Of a stretch of 64,000 bases of DNA, positions 25,474 through 39,114 are shown one piece after another. The position numbers were made by a program, and so were the translations under genes. Within the stretch, counting starts at the first letter, position 1. The number at the start of each line of letters is the position of its first letter. Source of the stretch: Megalopta genalis (lineage: Eukaryota; Arthropoda; Insecta; Hymenoptera; Halictidae); contig NW_027476099.1 in NCBI RefSeq assembly GCF_051020955.1, positions 1,350,001 to 1,414,000 on the forward strand, given 5' to 3'. The notes below the pieces were generated by a model. It was not told where the DNA came from. It worked only from the letters and a program-made list of their open reading frames with translations, and searched no databases.

Positions 25474-28450
25474 TTCATTTGTTCATTTGTTCATTTGTTC
25501 ATTTGTTCATTTGTTCTTTTGTTCATTTGTTCATTTGTTCATTTGTTCATTTCTTCATTTGTTCATTTGTTCATTTGTTCATTTGTTCATTTGTTCATTT
25601 GTTCATTTGTTCATTTGTTCATTTGTTCATTTGTTTATTTGTTCAATTGTTCATTTGTTCATTTGTTCATTTGTTCATTTGTTCATTTGTTCATTTGTTC
25701 ATTTGTTCATTTTTTCATTTGTTCATTTGTTCATTTGTTCATTTGTTCATTCGTTCATTTGTTCTTTTGTTCATTTGTTCATTTGTTCATTTGTTCATTT
25801 GTTCATTTCTTCATTTCTTCATTTGTTCATTTGTTCATTTGTTCATTTGTTCATTTGTTCATTTGTTCATTTGCTCATTTGTTCATTTGCTCATTTGTTC
25901 ATTTGTTCATTTGTTCATTTGTTCATTTGTTCATTTGTTCATTTGTTCATTTGTTCATTTGTTCATTTGTTCATTTGTTCATTTGCTCACTTGCTCATTT
26001 GTTCATTTGTTCATTTGTTCATTTGTTCATTTGTTCATTTGCTCTTTTGTTCATTTGTTCATTTGTTCATTTGTTCATTTGTTCATTTGTTCATATTTTC
26101 ATTTGTTCATTTGTTCATTTGTTCATTTGTTCATTTGTTCATTTGTTCGTTTGTTCATTTGTTCATTTGTTCATTTGTTCATTTGTTCATTTGTTCATTT
26201 GTTCATTTGTTCATTTGTTCATTTGTTCATTTGTTCATTTGTTCATTTGTGCATTTCTTCATTTGTTCATTTGTGCATTTGTTCATTTGTTCATATGTTC
26301 ATTTGTTCATTTGTTCATTTGTTCATTTGTTCATTTGTTCATTTGTTCATTTGTTCATTTGTTCATTTGTTCATTTGTTCATTTGTTCATTTGTTCATTT
26401 GTTCATTTGTTCATTTGTTCATTTGTTCATTTGTTCATTTGTTCATTTGTTCATTTGTCCATTTGTTCATTTGTTCATTTGTTCATTTGTTCATTTGTTC
26501 ATTTGTTCATTTGTTCATTTGTTCATTTGTTCATTTGTTCATTTTTTCATTTGTTCATTTGTTCATTTGTTCATTTGTTCATTTGTTCATTTGTTCATTT
26601 GTTCATTTGTTCATTTGTTCATTTGTTCATTTGTTCATTTGTTCATTTGATCATTTGTTCATTTGTCTATTCGCTCATTTGTTCATTTGTTCATTCGTTC
26701 ATTTGTTCATTTGTTCATTTGTTCATTCGTTCATTTGTTCATTCGTTCATTCGTTCATTTGTCTATTCGCACATTTGTTCATTTGTTCATTTGTTCATTA
26801 GTTCATTTGTTCTTTTGTTCATTTGTTCATTTGTCCATTTGTTCATTTGTTCATTTGTACATTTGTTCATTTGTTCATTTGTTCATTTGTTCATTTGTTC
26901 ATTTGTTCATTTGTTCATTTGTTCATTTGTTCATTTGTTCACTTTTTCATTGGTTCATTTGTTCATTTGTTCATTTGTTCATTTGTTCCTTCGTTCATTT
27001 GTCTATTCGCACATTTGTTCATTTGTTCATTTGTTCATTTGTTCATTTGTTCATTTGTTCATTTGTTCATTTGTCCATTTGTTCAATTGTTCATTTGTTC
27101 ATTTGTTCATTTGTTCATTTGTTCATTTGTTCATTTGTTCATTTGTTCATTTGTTCATTTGTTCATTTGTTCATTTGTTCATTTGTTCATTTGTTCATTA
27201 GTTCATTTGTTCATTTGTTCATTTGTTCATTTGTTCATTTGTTCATTTGTTCATTTGTTCATTTGTTCATTTGTTCATTTGTTCATTTGTTCATTTGTTC
27301 ATTTGTTCATTTGTTCATTTGTTCATTTGTTCATTTGTTCATTTGTTCATTTGTTCATTTGTTCATTTGTTCATTTGGTCATTTGTTCATTTGTTCATTT
27401 GTTCATTTGTTCATTTGTTCATTTGTTCATTTGTTCATTTGTTCATTTGTTCATTTGTTCATTTGTTCATTTGTTCATTTGTTCATTTGTTCATTTGTTC
27501 ATTTGTTCATTTGTTCATTTGTTCATTTGTTCATTTGTTCATTTGTTCATTTGTTCATTTGTTCATTTGTTCATTTGTTCATTTGTTCATTTGTTCATTT
27601 GTTCATTTGTGCGATTGTCTATTCGCTCATTTGTTCATTTGTTAATTCGTTCCTTTGCCTATTCGCTCATTTGTTCATTTGTTCATTTGTTCATTTGTTC
27701 ATTTGTTCATTTGCTCATTTGCTCATTTGCTCATTTGCTCATTTGTTCATTTGTTCATTTGTTCATTTGTTCATTTGTTCACTTGTTCATTTGTTCATTT
27801 GTTCATTTGTTCATTTGTTCATTTGTTCATTTGTTCATTTGTTCAGTTGTTCACTTTGCTCATTTGTTCGTTTGTTCATTTCTTCATTTCTTCATTTGTT
27901 CATTTGTTCATTTGTTCATTTGTTCATTTGTTCATTTGTTCATTTGTTCATTTGTTCATTTGTTCATTTGTTCATTTGTTCATTTGTTCCTTCGTTCATT
28001 TGTCTATTCGCTCATTTGTTCATTTGTTCATTCGTTCATTTGTTCATTTGTTCATTTGTTCATTCGTTCATTTGTTCATTTGTTCATTCGTTCATTTGTC
28101 TATTCGCACATTTGTTCATTTGTTCATTTGTTCATTTGTTCATTTGTTCTTTTGTTCATTTGTTCCTTCGTTCATTTGTACAATTGTTCATTCGTTCATT
28201 TGTTCATTTGTTCATTCGTTCATTTGTCTATTCGCTCATTTGTTCATTTGTTCATTTGTTCATTTGTTCATTTGTTCATTTGTTCATTTGTTCATTTGTT
28301 CATTTGTTCATTTGTTCATTTGTTCATTTGTTCATTTGTTCATTTGTTCATTTGTTCATTTGTTCATTTGTTCATTTGTTCATTTGTTCATTTGTTCATT
28401 TGTTCATTTGTTCATTTGTTCATTTGTTCATTTGTTCATTTGTTCATTTG

Positions 28451-28626
28451 TTCAGTTGTTCCTTCGTTCATTTGTACAATTGTTCATTCGATCATTTGTT
28501 CATTTGTTCATTCGTTCAATTGTCTATTCGCTCATTTGTTCATTTTTTCATTTTTTCATTTGTTCATTTGTTCATTTGTTCATTTGTATATTTGTTCATT
28601 TGTGCGATTGTCTATTCGCTCATTTG
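28451..28626 (+). repeat. 176-bp module, copy 4 (early subtype)
   Basis: Block C, second of three. Followed 241 bp later by the 7-bp unit at 28867. Confidence 0.9.
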
Positions 28627-29313
28627 TTCATTTGTTCATTTGTTCATTTGTTCATTTGTTCATTTGTTCATTTGTTCTTTTGTTCATTTGTTCATTTGTT
28701 CATTTGTTCATTTGTTAATTTGTTCATTTGTTCATTTGTTCATTTGTTCATTTGTTCATTTGTTCATTTGTTCATTTGTTCATTCGTTCATTTGTCTATT
28801 CGCTCATTTGTTCATTTGTTCATTTGTTGATTTGTTCATTTGTTCATTTGTTAATTTGTTCATTTGTCATTTGTTCATTTGTTCAATTGTTCATTTGTTC
28901 ATTTGTTCATTTGTTCATTTGTTCATTTGTTCATATGTTCATTTGTTCATTTGTTCATTTGTTCATTCGTTCATTTGTCTATTCGCACATTCGTTCATTT
29001 GTTCATTTGTTCATTTGTTCATTTGTTCATTTGTTCATTTGTTCATTCGTTCATTTGTTCTTTTGTTCATTTGTTCATTTGTTCATTTGTTCATTTGTTC
29101 ATTTGTTCATTTGTTCATTTGTTCATTTGTTCATTTGTTCATTTGTTCATTTGTTCATTTGTTCATTTGTTCATTTGTTCATTTGTTCATTTGTTCATTT
29201 GTTCATTTGTTCATTTGTTCATTTGTTCATTTGTTCATTTGTTCATTTGTTCATTTGTTCATTTGTTCATTTGTTCATTTGTTCATTTGTTCATTTGTTC
29301 ATTTGTTCATTTG

Positions 29314-29521
29314 TTCCTTCGTTCAATTGTCTATTCGCTCATTTGTACAATTGTTCATTCGTTCATTTGTTCATTTGTTCAATCGTTCATTTGTCTATTC
29401 GCTCATTTGTTCATTTGTTCATTTGTTCATTTGTTCATTTGTTCATTTTTCTATTCGCTCATTTGTTCATTTGTTCAATCGATCATTTGTCTATTCGCTC
29501 ATTTGTTCATTTGTTCATTAG
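29314..29521 (+). repeat. 208-bp module, copy 2
   Basis: Same length and variant order as the copy at 9091, 20,223 bp away. Confidence 0.88.
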
Positions 29522-29569
29522 TTCATTTGTTCATTTGTTCATTTGTTCATTTGTTCATTTGTTCATTTG

Positions 29570-29849
29570 TTAATTCGTTCATTTGCCTATTCCCTCATTT
29601 GTTAATTTGTTCATTTGTTCACTTGTTCATTTGTTCATTTGTTCATTTGTTAATTTGATCATTTGTTCATTTGATCATTTGTTCACTTGTTCACTTGCTC
29701 ATTTGTTCGTTTGTTCATTTCTTCATTTCTTCATTTCTTCATTTGTTCATTTGTTCATTTGTTAATTCGTTCATTTGCCTATTCGCTCATTTGTTAATTT
29801 GTTCATTTGTTCATTTGCTCATTTGCTCATTTGCTCATTTGCTCATTTG
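29570..29849 (+). repeat. TTAATTCG-TTAATTTG module, copy 2 (280 bp)
   Basis: Follows the 208-bp module copy 2, as copy 1 follows 9091. It keeps CCTATTCC, shared only with copy 1. Confidence 0.85.
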
Positions 29850-31123
29850 TTCATTTGTTCATTTGTTCATTTGTTCATTTGTTCATTTGTTCATTTGTTC
29901 ATTTGTTCATTTGTTCATTTGCTCAGTTGCTCATTTGTTCATTTGTTCATTTGTTCATTTGTTCATTTGTTCATTTGTTCATGTGTTCATTTGTTCATTT
30001 GTTCATTTGTTCATTTGTTCATTTGTTCATTTGTTCACTTGTTCATTTGTTCATTTGTTCATTTGTTCATTTGTTCACTTGTTCACTTTGCTCATTTGTT
30101 CGTTTGTTCATTTGTTCATTTGCTCATTTGTTCATTTGTTCATTTGTTCATTTGTTCATTCGTTCATTGGTTCTTTTGTTCATTTGTTCATTTGTTCATT
30201 TGTTCATTTGTTCATTTGTTCATTTGTTCATTTGTTCATTTGTTCATTTGTTCATTTGTTCATTTGTGCGATTGTCTATTCGCTCATTTGTTCATTTGTT
30301 AATTCGTTCCTTTGCCTATTCGCTCATTTGTTCATTTGTTCATTTGTTCATTTGTTCATTTGTTCATTTGCTCATTTGCTCATTTGCTCATTTGCTCATT
30401 TGTTCATTTGTTCATTTGTTCATTTGTTCATTTGTTCACTTGTTCATTTGTTCATTTGTTCATTTGTTCATTTGTTCATTTGTTCATTTGTTCATTTGTT
30501 CATTTGTTCACTTGTTCACTTTGCTCATTTGTTCGTTTGTTCATTTCTTCATTTCTTCATTTCTTCATTTGTTCATTTGTTCATTTGTTCATTTGTTCAT
30601 TTGTTCATTTGTTCATTTGTTCATTTGTTCATTTGTTCATTTGTTCCTTCGTTCATTTGTCTATTCGCTCATTTGTTCATTTGTTCATTCGTTCATTTGT
30701 TCATTTGTTCATTTGTTCATTCGTTCATTTGTTCATTTGTTCATTCGTTCATTTGTCTATTCGCACATTTGTTCATTTGTTCATTTGTTCATTTGTTCAT
30801 TTGTTCTTTTGTTCATTTGTTCCTTCGTTCATTTGTACAATTGTTCATTCGTTCATTTGTTCATTTGTTCATTCGTTCATTTGTCTATTCGCTCATTTGT
30901 TCATTTGTTCATTTGTTCATTTGTTCATTTGTTCATTTGTTCATTTGTTCATTTGTTCATTTGTTCATTTGTTCATTTGTTCATTTGTTCATTTGTTCAT
31001 TTGTTCATTTGTTCATTTGTTCATTTGTTCATTTGTTCATTTGTTCATTTGTTCATTTGTTCATTTGTTCATTTGTTCATTTGTTCATTTGTTCATTTGT
31101 TCATTTGTTCATTTGTTCATTTG

Positions 31124-31299
31124 TTCAGTTGTTCCTTCGTTCATTTGTACAATTGTTCATTCGATCATTTGTTCATTTGTTCATTCGTTCAATTGTCTAT
31201 TCGCTCATTTGTTCATTTTTTCATTTTTTCATTTGTTCATTTGTTCATTTGTTCATTTGTATATTTGTTCATTTGTGCGATTGTCTATTCGCTCATTTG
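31124..31299 (+). repeat. 176-bp module, copy 5 (early subtype)
   Basis: Block C, third copy, produced by the 2.7-kb duplication. The 7-bp unit follows 257 bp later at 31556, two units further than after copy 4. Confidence 0.9.
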
Positions 31300-32218
31300 T
31301 TCATTTGTTCATTTGTTCATTTGTTCATTTGTTCATTTGTTCATTTGTTCTTTTGTTCATTTGTTCATTTGTTCATTTGTTCATTTGTTCATTTGTTCAT
31401 TTGTTCATTTGTTCATTTGTTCATTTGTTCATTCGTTCATTTGTCTATTCGCTCATTTGTTCATTTGTTCATTTGTTGATTTGTTCATTTGTTCATTTGT
31501 TCATTTGTTCATTTGTTCATTTGTTCATTTGTTCATTTGTTCATTTGTTCATTTGTCATTTGTTCATTTGTTCAATTGTTCATTTGTTCATTTGTTCATT
31601 TGTTCATTTGTTCATTTGTTCATATGTTCATTTGTTCATTTGTTCATTTGTTCATTCGTTCATTTGTCTATTCGCACATTCGTTCATTTGTTCATTTGTT
31701 CATTTGTTCATTTGTTCATTTGTTCATTCGTTCATTTGTTCTTTTGTTCATTTGTTCATTTGTTCATTTGTTCATTTGTTCATTTGTTCATTTGTTCATT
31801 TGTTCATTTGTTCATTTGTTCATTTGTTCATTTGTTCATTTGTTCATTTGTTCATTTGTTCATTTGTTCATTTGCTCATTTGTTCATTTGTTCATTTGTT
31901 CATTTGTTCATTTGTTCATTTGTTCATTTGTTCATTTGTTCATTTGTTCATTTGTTCATTTTTTCATTTGTTCATTTGTTCATTTGTTCATTTGTTCATT
32001 CGTTCATTTGTTCTTTTGTTCATTTGTTCATTTGTTCATTTGTTCATTTGTTCATTTGTTCATTTGTTCATTTGTTCATTTGTTCATTTGTTCATTTGTT
32101 CATTTGTTCATTTGTTCATTTGTTCATTTGTTCATTTGCTCATTTGTTCATTTGTTCATTTGTTCATTTGTTCATTTGTTCATTTGTTCATTTGTTCATT
32201 TGTTCATTTGTTCATTTG

Positions 32219-32363
32219 ATCATTTGATCATTTGTTCATTTGTTTACTTGTTCACTTGCTCATTTGTTCGTTTGTTCATTTCTTCATTTCTTCATTTCTT
32301 CATTTGTTCATTTGTTCATTTGTCCATTTGTTCATTTGTCCACTTGTTCATTTTTATCATTTG
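32219..32363 (+). repeat. 145-bp composite, copy 4
   Basis: Last of four copies; none is found to the right of 32.4 kb. It is followed by the same TTCATTCG-rich cassette that follows the copy at 22650. Confidence 0.88.
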
Positions 32364-34746
32364 TTCATTTGTTCATTTGTTCATTCGTTCATTTGTTCAT
32401 TCGTTCATTTGTTCATTTGTTCATTTGTTCATTTGTTCATTTGTTCATTCGTTCATTTGTTCATTTGTTCATTTGTTCATTTGTTCATTTGTTCATTTGT
32501 TCATCTGTTCATTTGTTCATTTGTTCATTTGTTCATTTGTTCATTTGTTCATTCGTTCATTTGTTCATTTGTTCATTTGTTCATTTGTTCATTTGTTCAT
32601 TTGTTCATTTGTTCATTTGTTCATTTGTTCATTTGTTCATTTGTTCATTTGTTCATTTGTTCATTTGTTCATTTGTTCATTTGTTCATTTGTTCATTTGT
32701 TCATTTGTTCATTTGTTCATTTGTTCATTTGTTCATTTGTTCATTTGTTCATTTGTCCATTTGTTCATTTGTTCATTTGTTCATTTGTTCATTTGTTCAT
32801 TTGTTCATTTGTTCATTTGTTCATTTGTTCATTTGTTCATTTGTTCATTTGTTCATTTGTTCATTTGTTCATTTGATCATTTGTTCATTTGTTCATTTGT
32901 TCATTTGTTCATTTGTGCGTTTGTCTATTCGCTCATTTGTTCATTTGTTAATTCGTTCATTTGCCTATTCGCTCATTTGTTCATTTGTTCATTTGTTCAT
33001 TTGTTCATTTGCTCACTTGCTCATTTGTTCATATGTTCATTTGTTCATTTGTTCATTTGCTCATTTGTTCATTTGTTCATTTGTTCATTTGTGCATTTGT
33101 TCATTTGTTCATTTGTTCATTTGTTCATTTGTTCATTTGTTCATTTGTTCATTTGTTCATTTGTTCATTTGTTCATTTGTTCATTTGTTCATTTGTTCAT
33201 TTGTTCATTTGTTCATTTGTTCATTTGTTCATTGGTTCATTTGTTCATTTGTTCCTTCGTTCATTTGTCTATTCGCTCATTTGTTCATTTATTCATTCGT
33301 TCATTTGTCTATTCGCTCATTTGTTCATTTGTTCCTTTGTTCATTTGTTCATTTGTTCATTTGTTCATTTGTTCATTTGTTCATTTGTTCATTTGTTCAT
33401 TTGTTCATTTGTTCATTTGTTCATTTGTTCATTTGTTCATTTGTTCATTTGTTCATTTGTTCATTTGTTCATTTGTTCATTCGTTCATTTGTTCATTTGT
33501 TCATTCGTTCATTTGTCTATTCGCTCATTTGTTCATTTGTTCATTTGTTCATTTGTTCATTTGTTCATTTGTTCACTTGTTCCTTCGTTCATTTTTCTAT
33601 TCGCTCATTTGTTCATTTGTTCATTCGATCATTTGTCTATTCGCTCATTTGTTCATTTGTTCATGTGTTCATTTGTTCATTTGTTCATTTGTTCACTTGT
33701 TCATTTGTTCATTTGTTCATTTGTTCATTTGTTCATTTGTTCATTTGTTCACTTGTTCACTTTGCTCATTTGTTCGTTTGTTCATTTCTTCATTTCTTCA
33801 TTTGTTCATTTGTTCATTTGTTCATTTGTTCATTTGTTCATTTGTTCATTTTTTCACTTGTTCATTTGTTCACTTTGCTCATTTGTTCGTTTGTTCATTT
33901 CTTCATTTGTTCATTTGTTCATTTGTTCATTTGCTCATTTGTTCATTTGTTCATTTGTTCATTTGTTCATTTGTTCATTTGTGCGATTGTCTATTCGCTC
34001 ATTTGTTCATTTGTTAATTCGTTCATTTGCCTATTCGCTCATTTGTTCATTTGTTCATTTGTTCATTTGTTCATTTGCTCACTTGCTCATTTGTTCATTT
34101 GTTCATATGTTCATTTGTTCATTTGTTCATTTGCTCATTTGTTCATTTGTTCATTTGTTCATTTGTGCATTTGTTCATTTGTTCATTCGTGCATTTGTTC
34201 ATTTGTTCATTTGATCATTTGATCATTTGTTCATTTGTTCATTTGTTCATTTGTTCATTTGTTCATTTGTTCATTTGTTCATTTGTTCATTTGTTCATTT
34301 GTTCATTTGTTCATTTGTTCATTTGTTCATTTGTTCATTTGTTCATTTGTTCATTTGTTCATTTGTTCATTTGTTCATTTGTTCATTTGTTCATTTGTTC
34401 ATTTGTTCATTTGTTCATTTGTTCATTTGTTCATTTGTTCATTTGTTCATTTGTTCATTTGTTCATTTGTTCATTTGTTCATTTGTTCATTTGTTCATTT
34501 GTTCATTTGATCATTTGTTCATTTGTTCACTTGTTCACTTGCTCATTTGTTCGTTTGTTCTCTTCATTTCTTCATTTCTTCATTTGTTCATTTGTTCATT
34601 TGTTCATTTGTTCATTTGTCCATTTGTTCATTTGTCCACTTGTTCATTTGTTCATTTGTTCATTTGTTCATTTGTTCATTTGTTCATTCGTTCATTTGTT
34701 CATTCGTTCATTTGTTCATTCGTTCATTTGTTCATTTGTTCATTTG

Positions 34747-35707
34747 TTCATTTCTCCATTTGTTCATTTGTTCATTTGTTCATTTGTTCATTTGTTCACT
34801 TGTTTACTTGTTTACTTGTTCATTTGTTCATTTGTTCATTTGTTCATTTGTTCATTTGTTCATTTGTTCATTTGTTCATTTGTTCATTTGATCATTTGAT
34901 CATTTGTTCATTTGTTTACTTGTTCACTTGCTCATTTGTTCGTTTGTTCATTTGTTCATTTGTTCATTTGTTCATTTGTTCATTTGTTCATTTGTTCATT
35001 TTGTTCATTTGTTCATTTGTCCATTCGTTCATTTGTCCACTTGTTCATTTGTTCATTTGTTCATTTGTTCATTCGTTCATTTGTTCATTTGTTCATTTGT
35101 TCATTCGTTCATTTGTTCATTTGTTCATTTGTTCATTTGTTCATTTGTTCACTCGTTCATTTGTTCATTTGTTCATTTGTTCATTTGTTCATTTATTCAT
35201 TTGTTCATTTGTTCATCTGTTCATTTGTTCATTTGTTCATTTGTTCACTTGTTCATTTGTTCATTTGTTCATTTGTTCATTTGTTCATTTGTTCATTTGT
35301 TCATTTGTTCATTTGTTCATTTGTTCATTTGTTCATTTGTTCATTTGTTCATTTGTTCATTTGTTCATTTGTTCATTTGTTCATTTGTTCATTTGTTCCT
35401 TCGTTCATTTGTCTATTCGCTCATTTGTTCATTTGTTCATTCGTTCATTTGTTCATTTGTTCATTTGTTCATTCGTTCATTTGTTCATTTGTTCATTCGT
35501 TCATTTGTCTATTCGCACATTTGTTCATTTGTACATTTGTTCATTTGTTCATTTGTTCTTTTGTTCATTTGTTCATTTGTTCATTTGTTCATTTGTTCAC
35601 TTGTTTACTTGTTTACTTGTTCATTTGTTCATTTGTTCATTTGTTCATTTGTTCATTTGATCATTTGATCATTTGTGCATTTGTTTACTTGTTCACTTGC
35701 TCATTTG
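34747..35707 (+). repeat. Dispersed duplicate, copy 1 (partner near 56.6-57.6 kb)
   Basis: Shares with 56578-57626: TTCATTTC followed by a C-rich unit (34747/56578), doubled TTTACTTG after TTCACTTG (34795/56626), ATCATTTG doublet (34891/56762), the rare 9-bp TTCATTTTG (34995/56874), the rare TTCACTCG (35148/57027), TTCCTTCG (35396/57291) and a final doublet (35660/57579). Offsets of 21,831-21,919 are all 7 modulo 8. Confidence 0.8.
34995..35003 (+). repeat. Rare 9-bp unit TTCATTTTG, copy 1
   Basis: One extra T. The only other copy is at 56874-56882, in the partner segment of the same duplication. Confidence 0.85.
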
Positions 35708-38138
35708 TTCATTTGTTCATTTGTTCATTTGTTCATTTGTTCATTCGTTCATTTGTTCATTTGTTCATTTGTCCATTTGTTCATTTGTCCACTTGTTCAT
35801 TTGTTCATTTGTTCATTTGTTCATTTGTTCATTTGTTCATTTGTTCATTTGTTCATTTGTTCATTTGTTCATTTGTTCATTTGTTCATTTGTTCATTTGT
35901 TCATTTGTTCATTTGTTCATTTGTTCATTTGTTCATTTGTTCATTTGTTCATTTGTTCATTTGTTCATTTGTTCATTTGTCCATTTGTTCATTTGTTCAT
36001 TTGTTCATTTGTTCATTTGTTCATTTGTTCATTTGTTCATTTGTTCATTTGTTCATTTGTTCATTTGTTCATTTGTTCATTTGTTCATTTGATCATTTGT
36101 TCATTTGTTCATTTGTTCATTTGTTCCTTCGTTCATTTGTCTATTCGCTCATTTGTTCATTTGTTCCTTCGTTCATTTGTCTATTCACTCATTTGTTCAT
36201 TTGTTCATTCGTTCATTTGTTCATTTGTTCATTTGTTCATTCGTTCATTTGTTCATTCGTTCATTTGTCTATTTGTCTATTCGCACATTTGTTCATTTGT
36301 TCATTTGTTCATTTGTTCATTTGTTCTTTTGTTCATTTGTTCATTTGTCCATTTGTTCATTTGTTCATTTGTACATTTGTTCATTTGTTCATTTGTTCAT
36401 TTGTTCATTTGTTCATTTGTTCATTTGTTCATTTGTTCATTTGTTCACTTTTTCATTGGTTCATTTGTTCATTTGTTCATTTGTTCATTTGTTCATTTGT
36501 TCATTTGTTCCTTCGTTCATTTGTCTATTCGCTCATTTGTTCATTTATTCATTCCTTCATTTGTCTATTCGCTCATTTGTTCATTTGTTCATTTGTTCAT
36601 TTCTTCATTTGTTCATTTGTTCATTTGTTCATTTGTTCATTTGTTCATTTGTTCATTTGTTCATTTGTTCATTTGTTCATTTGTTCATTTGTTCAATTGC
36701 TCTTTTGTTCATTTGTTCATTTGTTCATTTGTTCATTTGTTCATTTGTTCATTTGTTCATTTGTTCATTTGTTCATTTGTTCATTTGTTCATTTGTTCAT
36801 TTGTTCATTTGTTCATTTGTTCAATTGCTCTTTTGTTCATTTGTTCATTTGTTCATTTGTTCATTTGTTCATTTGTTCATTTGTTCATTTGTTCATTTGT
36901 TCATTTGTTCATTTGTTCATTTGTTCATTTGTTCATTTGTTCATTTGTTCATTTGTTCATTTGTTCATTTGTTCATTTGTTCATTTGTTCATTTGTTCAT
37001 TTGTTCATTTGTTCATTTGTTCATTTGTTCATTTGTTCATTTGTTCATTTGTTCATTTGTTCATTTGTTCATTTGTTCATTTGTTCATTTGTTCATTTGT
37101 TCATTTGTTCATTTGTTCATTTGTTCATTTGTTCATTTGTTCATTTGTTCATTTGTTCACTTGTTTACTTGTTTACTTGTTCATTTGTTCATTTGTTCAT
37201 TTGTTCATTCGTTCATTTGTTCATTCGTTCATTTGTTCATTTGTTCATTTGTTCATTTGTTCATTTGTTCATTTGTTCATTTGTTCATTTGTTCATCTGT
37301 TCATTTGTTCATTTGTTCATTTGTTCATTTGTTCATTTGTTCATTTGTTCATTCGTTCATTTGTTCATTCGTTCATTTGTTCATTTGTTCATTTGTTCAT
37401 TTGTTCATTTGTTCATTTGTTCATTTGTTCATTTGTTCATTTGTTCATTTGTTCATTTGTTCATTTGTTCATTTGTTCATTTGTTCATTTGTTCATTTGT
37501 TCATTTGTTCATTTGTTCATTTGTCATTTGTTCATTTGTTCAATTGTTCATTTGTTCATTTGTTCATTTGTTCATTTGTTCATTTGTTCATTTGTTCATT
37601 TGTTCATTTGTTCATTTGTTCATTTGTTCATTTGTTCATTTGTTCATTTGTTCATTTGTTCATTTGTTCATTTGTTCATTTGATCATTTGTTCATTTGTT
37701 CATTTGTTCATTTGTTCATTTGTTCCTTCGTTCATTTGTCTATTCGCTCATTTGTTCATTTGTTCATTCGTTCATTTGTTCATTTGTTCATTTGTTCATT
37801 CGTTCATTTGTTCATTTGTTCATTCGTTCATTTGTCTATTCGCACATTTGTTCATTTGTTCATTTGTTCATTTGTTCATTTGTTCTTTTGTTCATTTGTT
37901 CCTTCGTTCATTTGTACAATTGTTCATTCGTTCATTTGTTCATTTGTTCATTCGTTCATTTGTCTATTCGCTCATTTGTTCATTTGTTCATTTGTTCATT
38001 TGTTCATTTGTTCATTTGTTCATTTGTTCATTTGTTCATTTGTTCATTTGTTCATTTGTTCATTTGTTCATTTGTTCATTTGTTCATTTGTTCATTTGTT
38101 CATTTGTTCATTTGTTCATTTGTTCATTTGTTCATTTG

Positions 38139-38314
38139 TTCAGTTGTTCCTTCGTTCATTTGTACAATTGTTCATTCGATCATTTGTTCATTTGTTCATT
38201 CGTTCAATTGTCTATTCGCTCATTTGTTCATTTTTTCATTTTTTCATTTGTTCATTTGTTCATTTGTTCATTTGTATATTTGTTCATTTGTGCGATTGTC
38301 TATTCGCTCATTTG
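38139..38314 (+). repeat. 176-bp module, copy 6 (early subtype)
   Basis: The only copy in block D and the last of the early subtype in the window. Confidence 0.9.
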
Positions 38315-39114
38315 TTCATTTGTTCATTTGTTCATTTGTTCATTTGTTCATTTGTTCATTTGTTCTTTTGTTCATTTGTTCATTTGTTCATTTGTTCATT
38401 TCTTCATTTGTTCATTTGTTCATTCGTTCATTTGTTCATTTGTTCATTTGTTCATTTGTTCATTTGTTCATTTGTTCATTTGTTCATTTGTTTATTTGTT
38501 CAATTGTTCAATTGTTCATTTGTTCATTTGTTCATTTGTTCATTTGTTCATTTGTTCATTTGTTCATTTGTTCATTTGTTCATTTTTTCATTTGTTCATT
38601 TGTTCATTTGTTCATTTGTTCATTCGTTCATTTGTTCTTTTGTTCATTTGTTCATTTGTTCATTTGTTCATTTGTTCATTTCTTCATTTCTTCATTTGTT
38701 CATTTGTTCATTTGTTCATTTGTTCATTTGTTCATTTGTTCATTTGCTCATTTGTTCATTTGCTCATTTGTTCATTTGTTCATTTGTTCATTTGTTCATT
38801 TGTTCATTTGTTCATTTGTTCATTTGTTCATTTGTTCATTTGTTCATTTGTTCATTTGCTCACTTGCTCATTTGTTCATTTGTTCATTTGTTCATTTGTT
38901 CATTTGTTCATTTGCTCTTTTGTTCATTTGTTCATTTGTTCATTTGTTCATTTGTTCATTTGTTCATATTTTCATTTGTTCATTTGTTCATTTGTTCATT
39001 TGTTCATTTGTTCATTTGTTCGTTTGTTCATTTGTTCATTTGTTCATTTGTTCATTTGTTCATTTGTTCATTTGTTCATTTGTTCATTTGTTCATTTGTT
39101 CATTTGTTCATTTG

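Larger units (their letters stand above)
28451..33100 (+). repeat. Tandem duplication of about 2.7 kb in block C
   Basis: Paired markers: 176-bp modules 28451/31124 (offset 2673), TTGATTTG units 28827/31476 (2649) and 7-bp units 28867/31556 (2689). All offsets are 1 modulo 8. That is what the intervening units predict: two 9-bp units (30082, 30515) and one 7-bp unit (28867). The right limit is approximate. Confidence 0.75.
34214..35707 (+). repeat. Cluster of four ATCATTTG modules in block C
   Basis: 34214-34229 is a bare doublet. 34510-34578 has a single ATCATTTG and a private 3-bp deletion leaving the 5-bp remnant TTCTC at 34558. 34891-34946 is a full doublet with TTTACTTG. 35660-35707 has TGCATTTG after the doublet. 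Such tight spacing (296, 381 and 769 bp) is seen again only at 56.7-57.6 kb. Confidence 0.85.
23371..36123 (+). repeat. Higher-order block C (about 12.75 kb)
   Basis: Opening landmark at 23371 and 23411. The early marker order matches A and B (23667, 24347, 24683, 25298, 26250, 26938, 27610). The block then carries an internal duplication of about 2.7 kb that yields three 176-bp modules (25298, 28451, 31124). Its right part (32.4-36.1 kb) is a mosaic. It contains modules otherwise typical of block E (TTCACTTG-TTCCTTCG at 33572, TTCATGTG near 33661) and four closely spaced GATC-type modules (34214, 34510, 34891, 35660). Confidence 0.75.
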
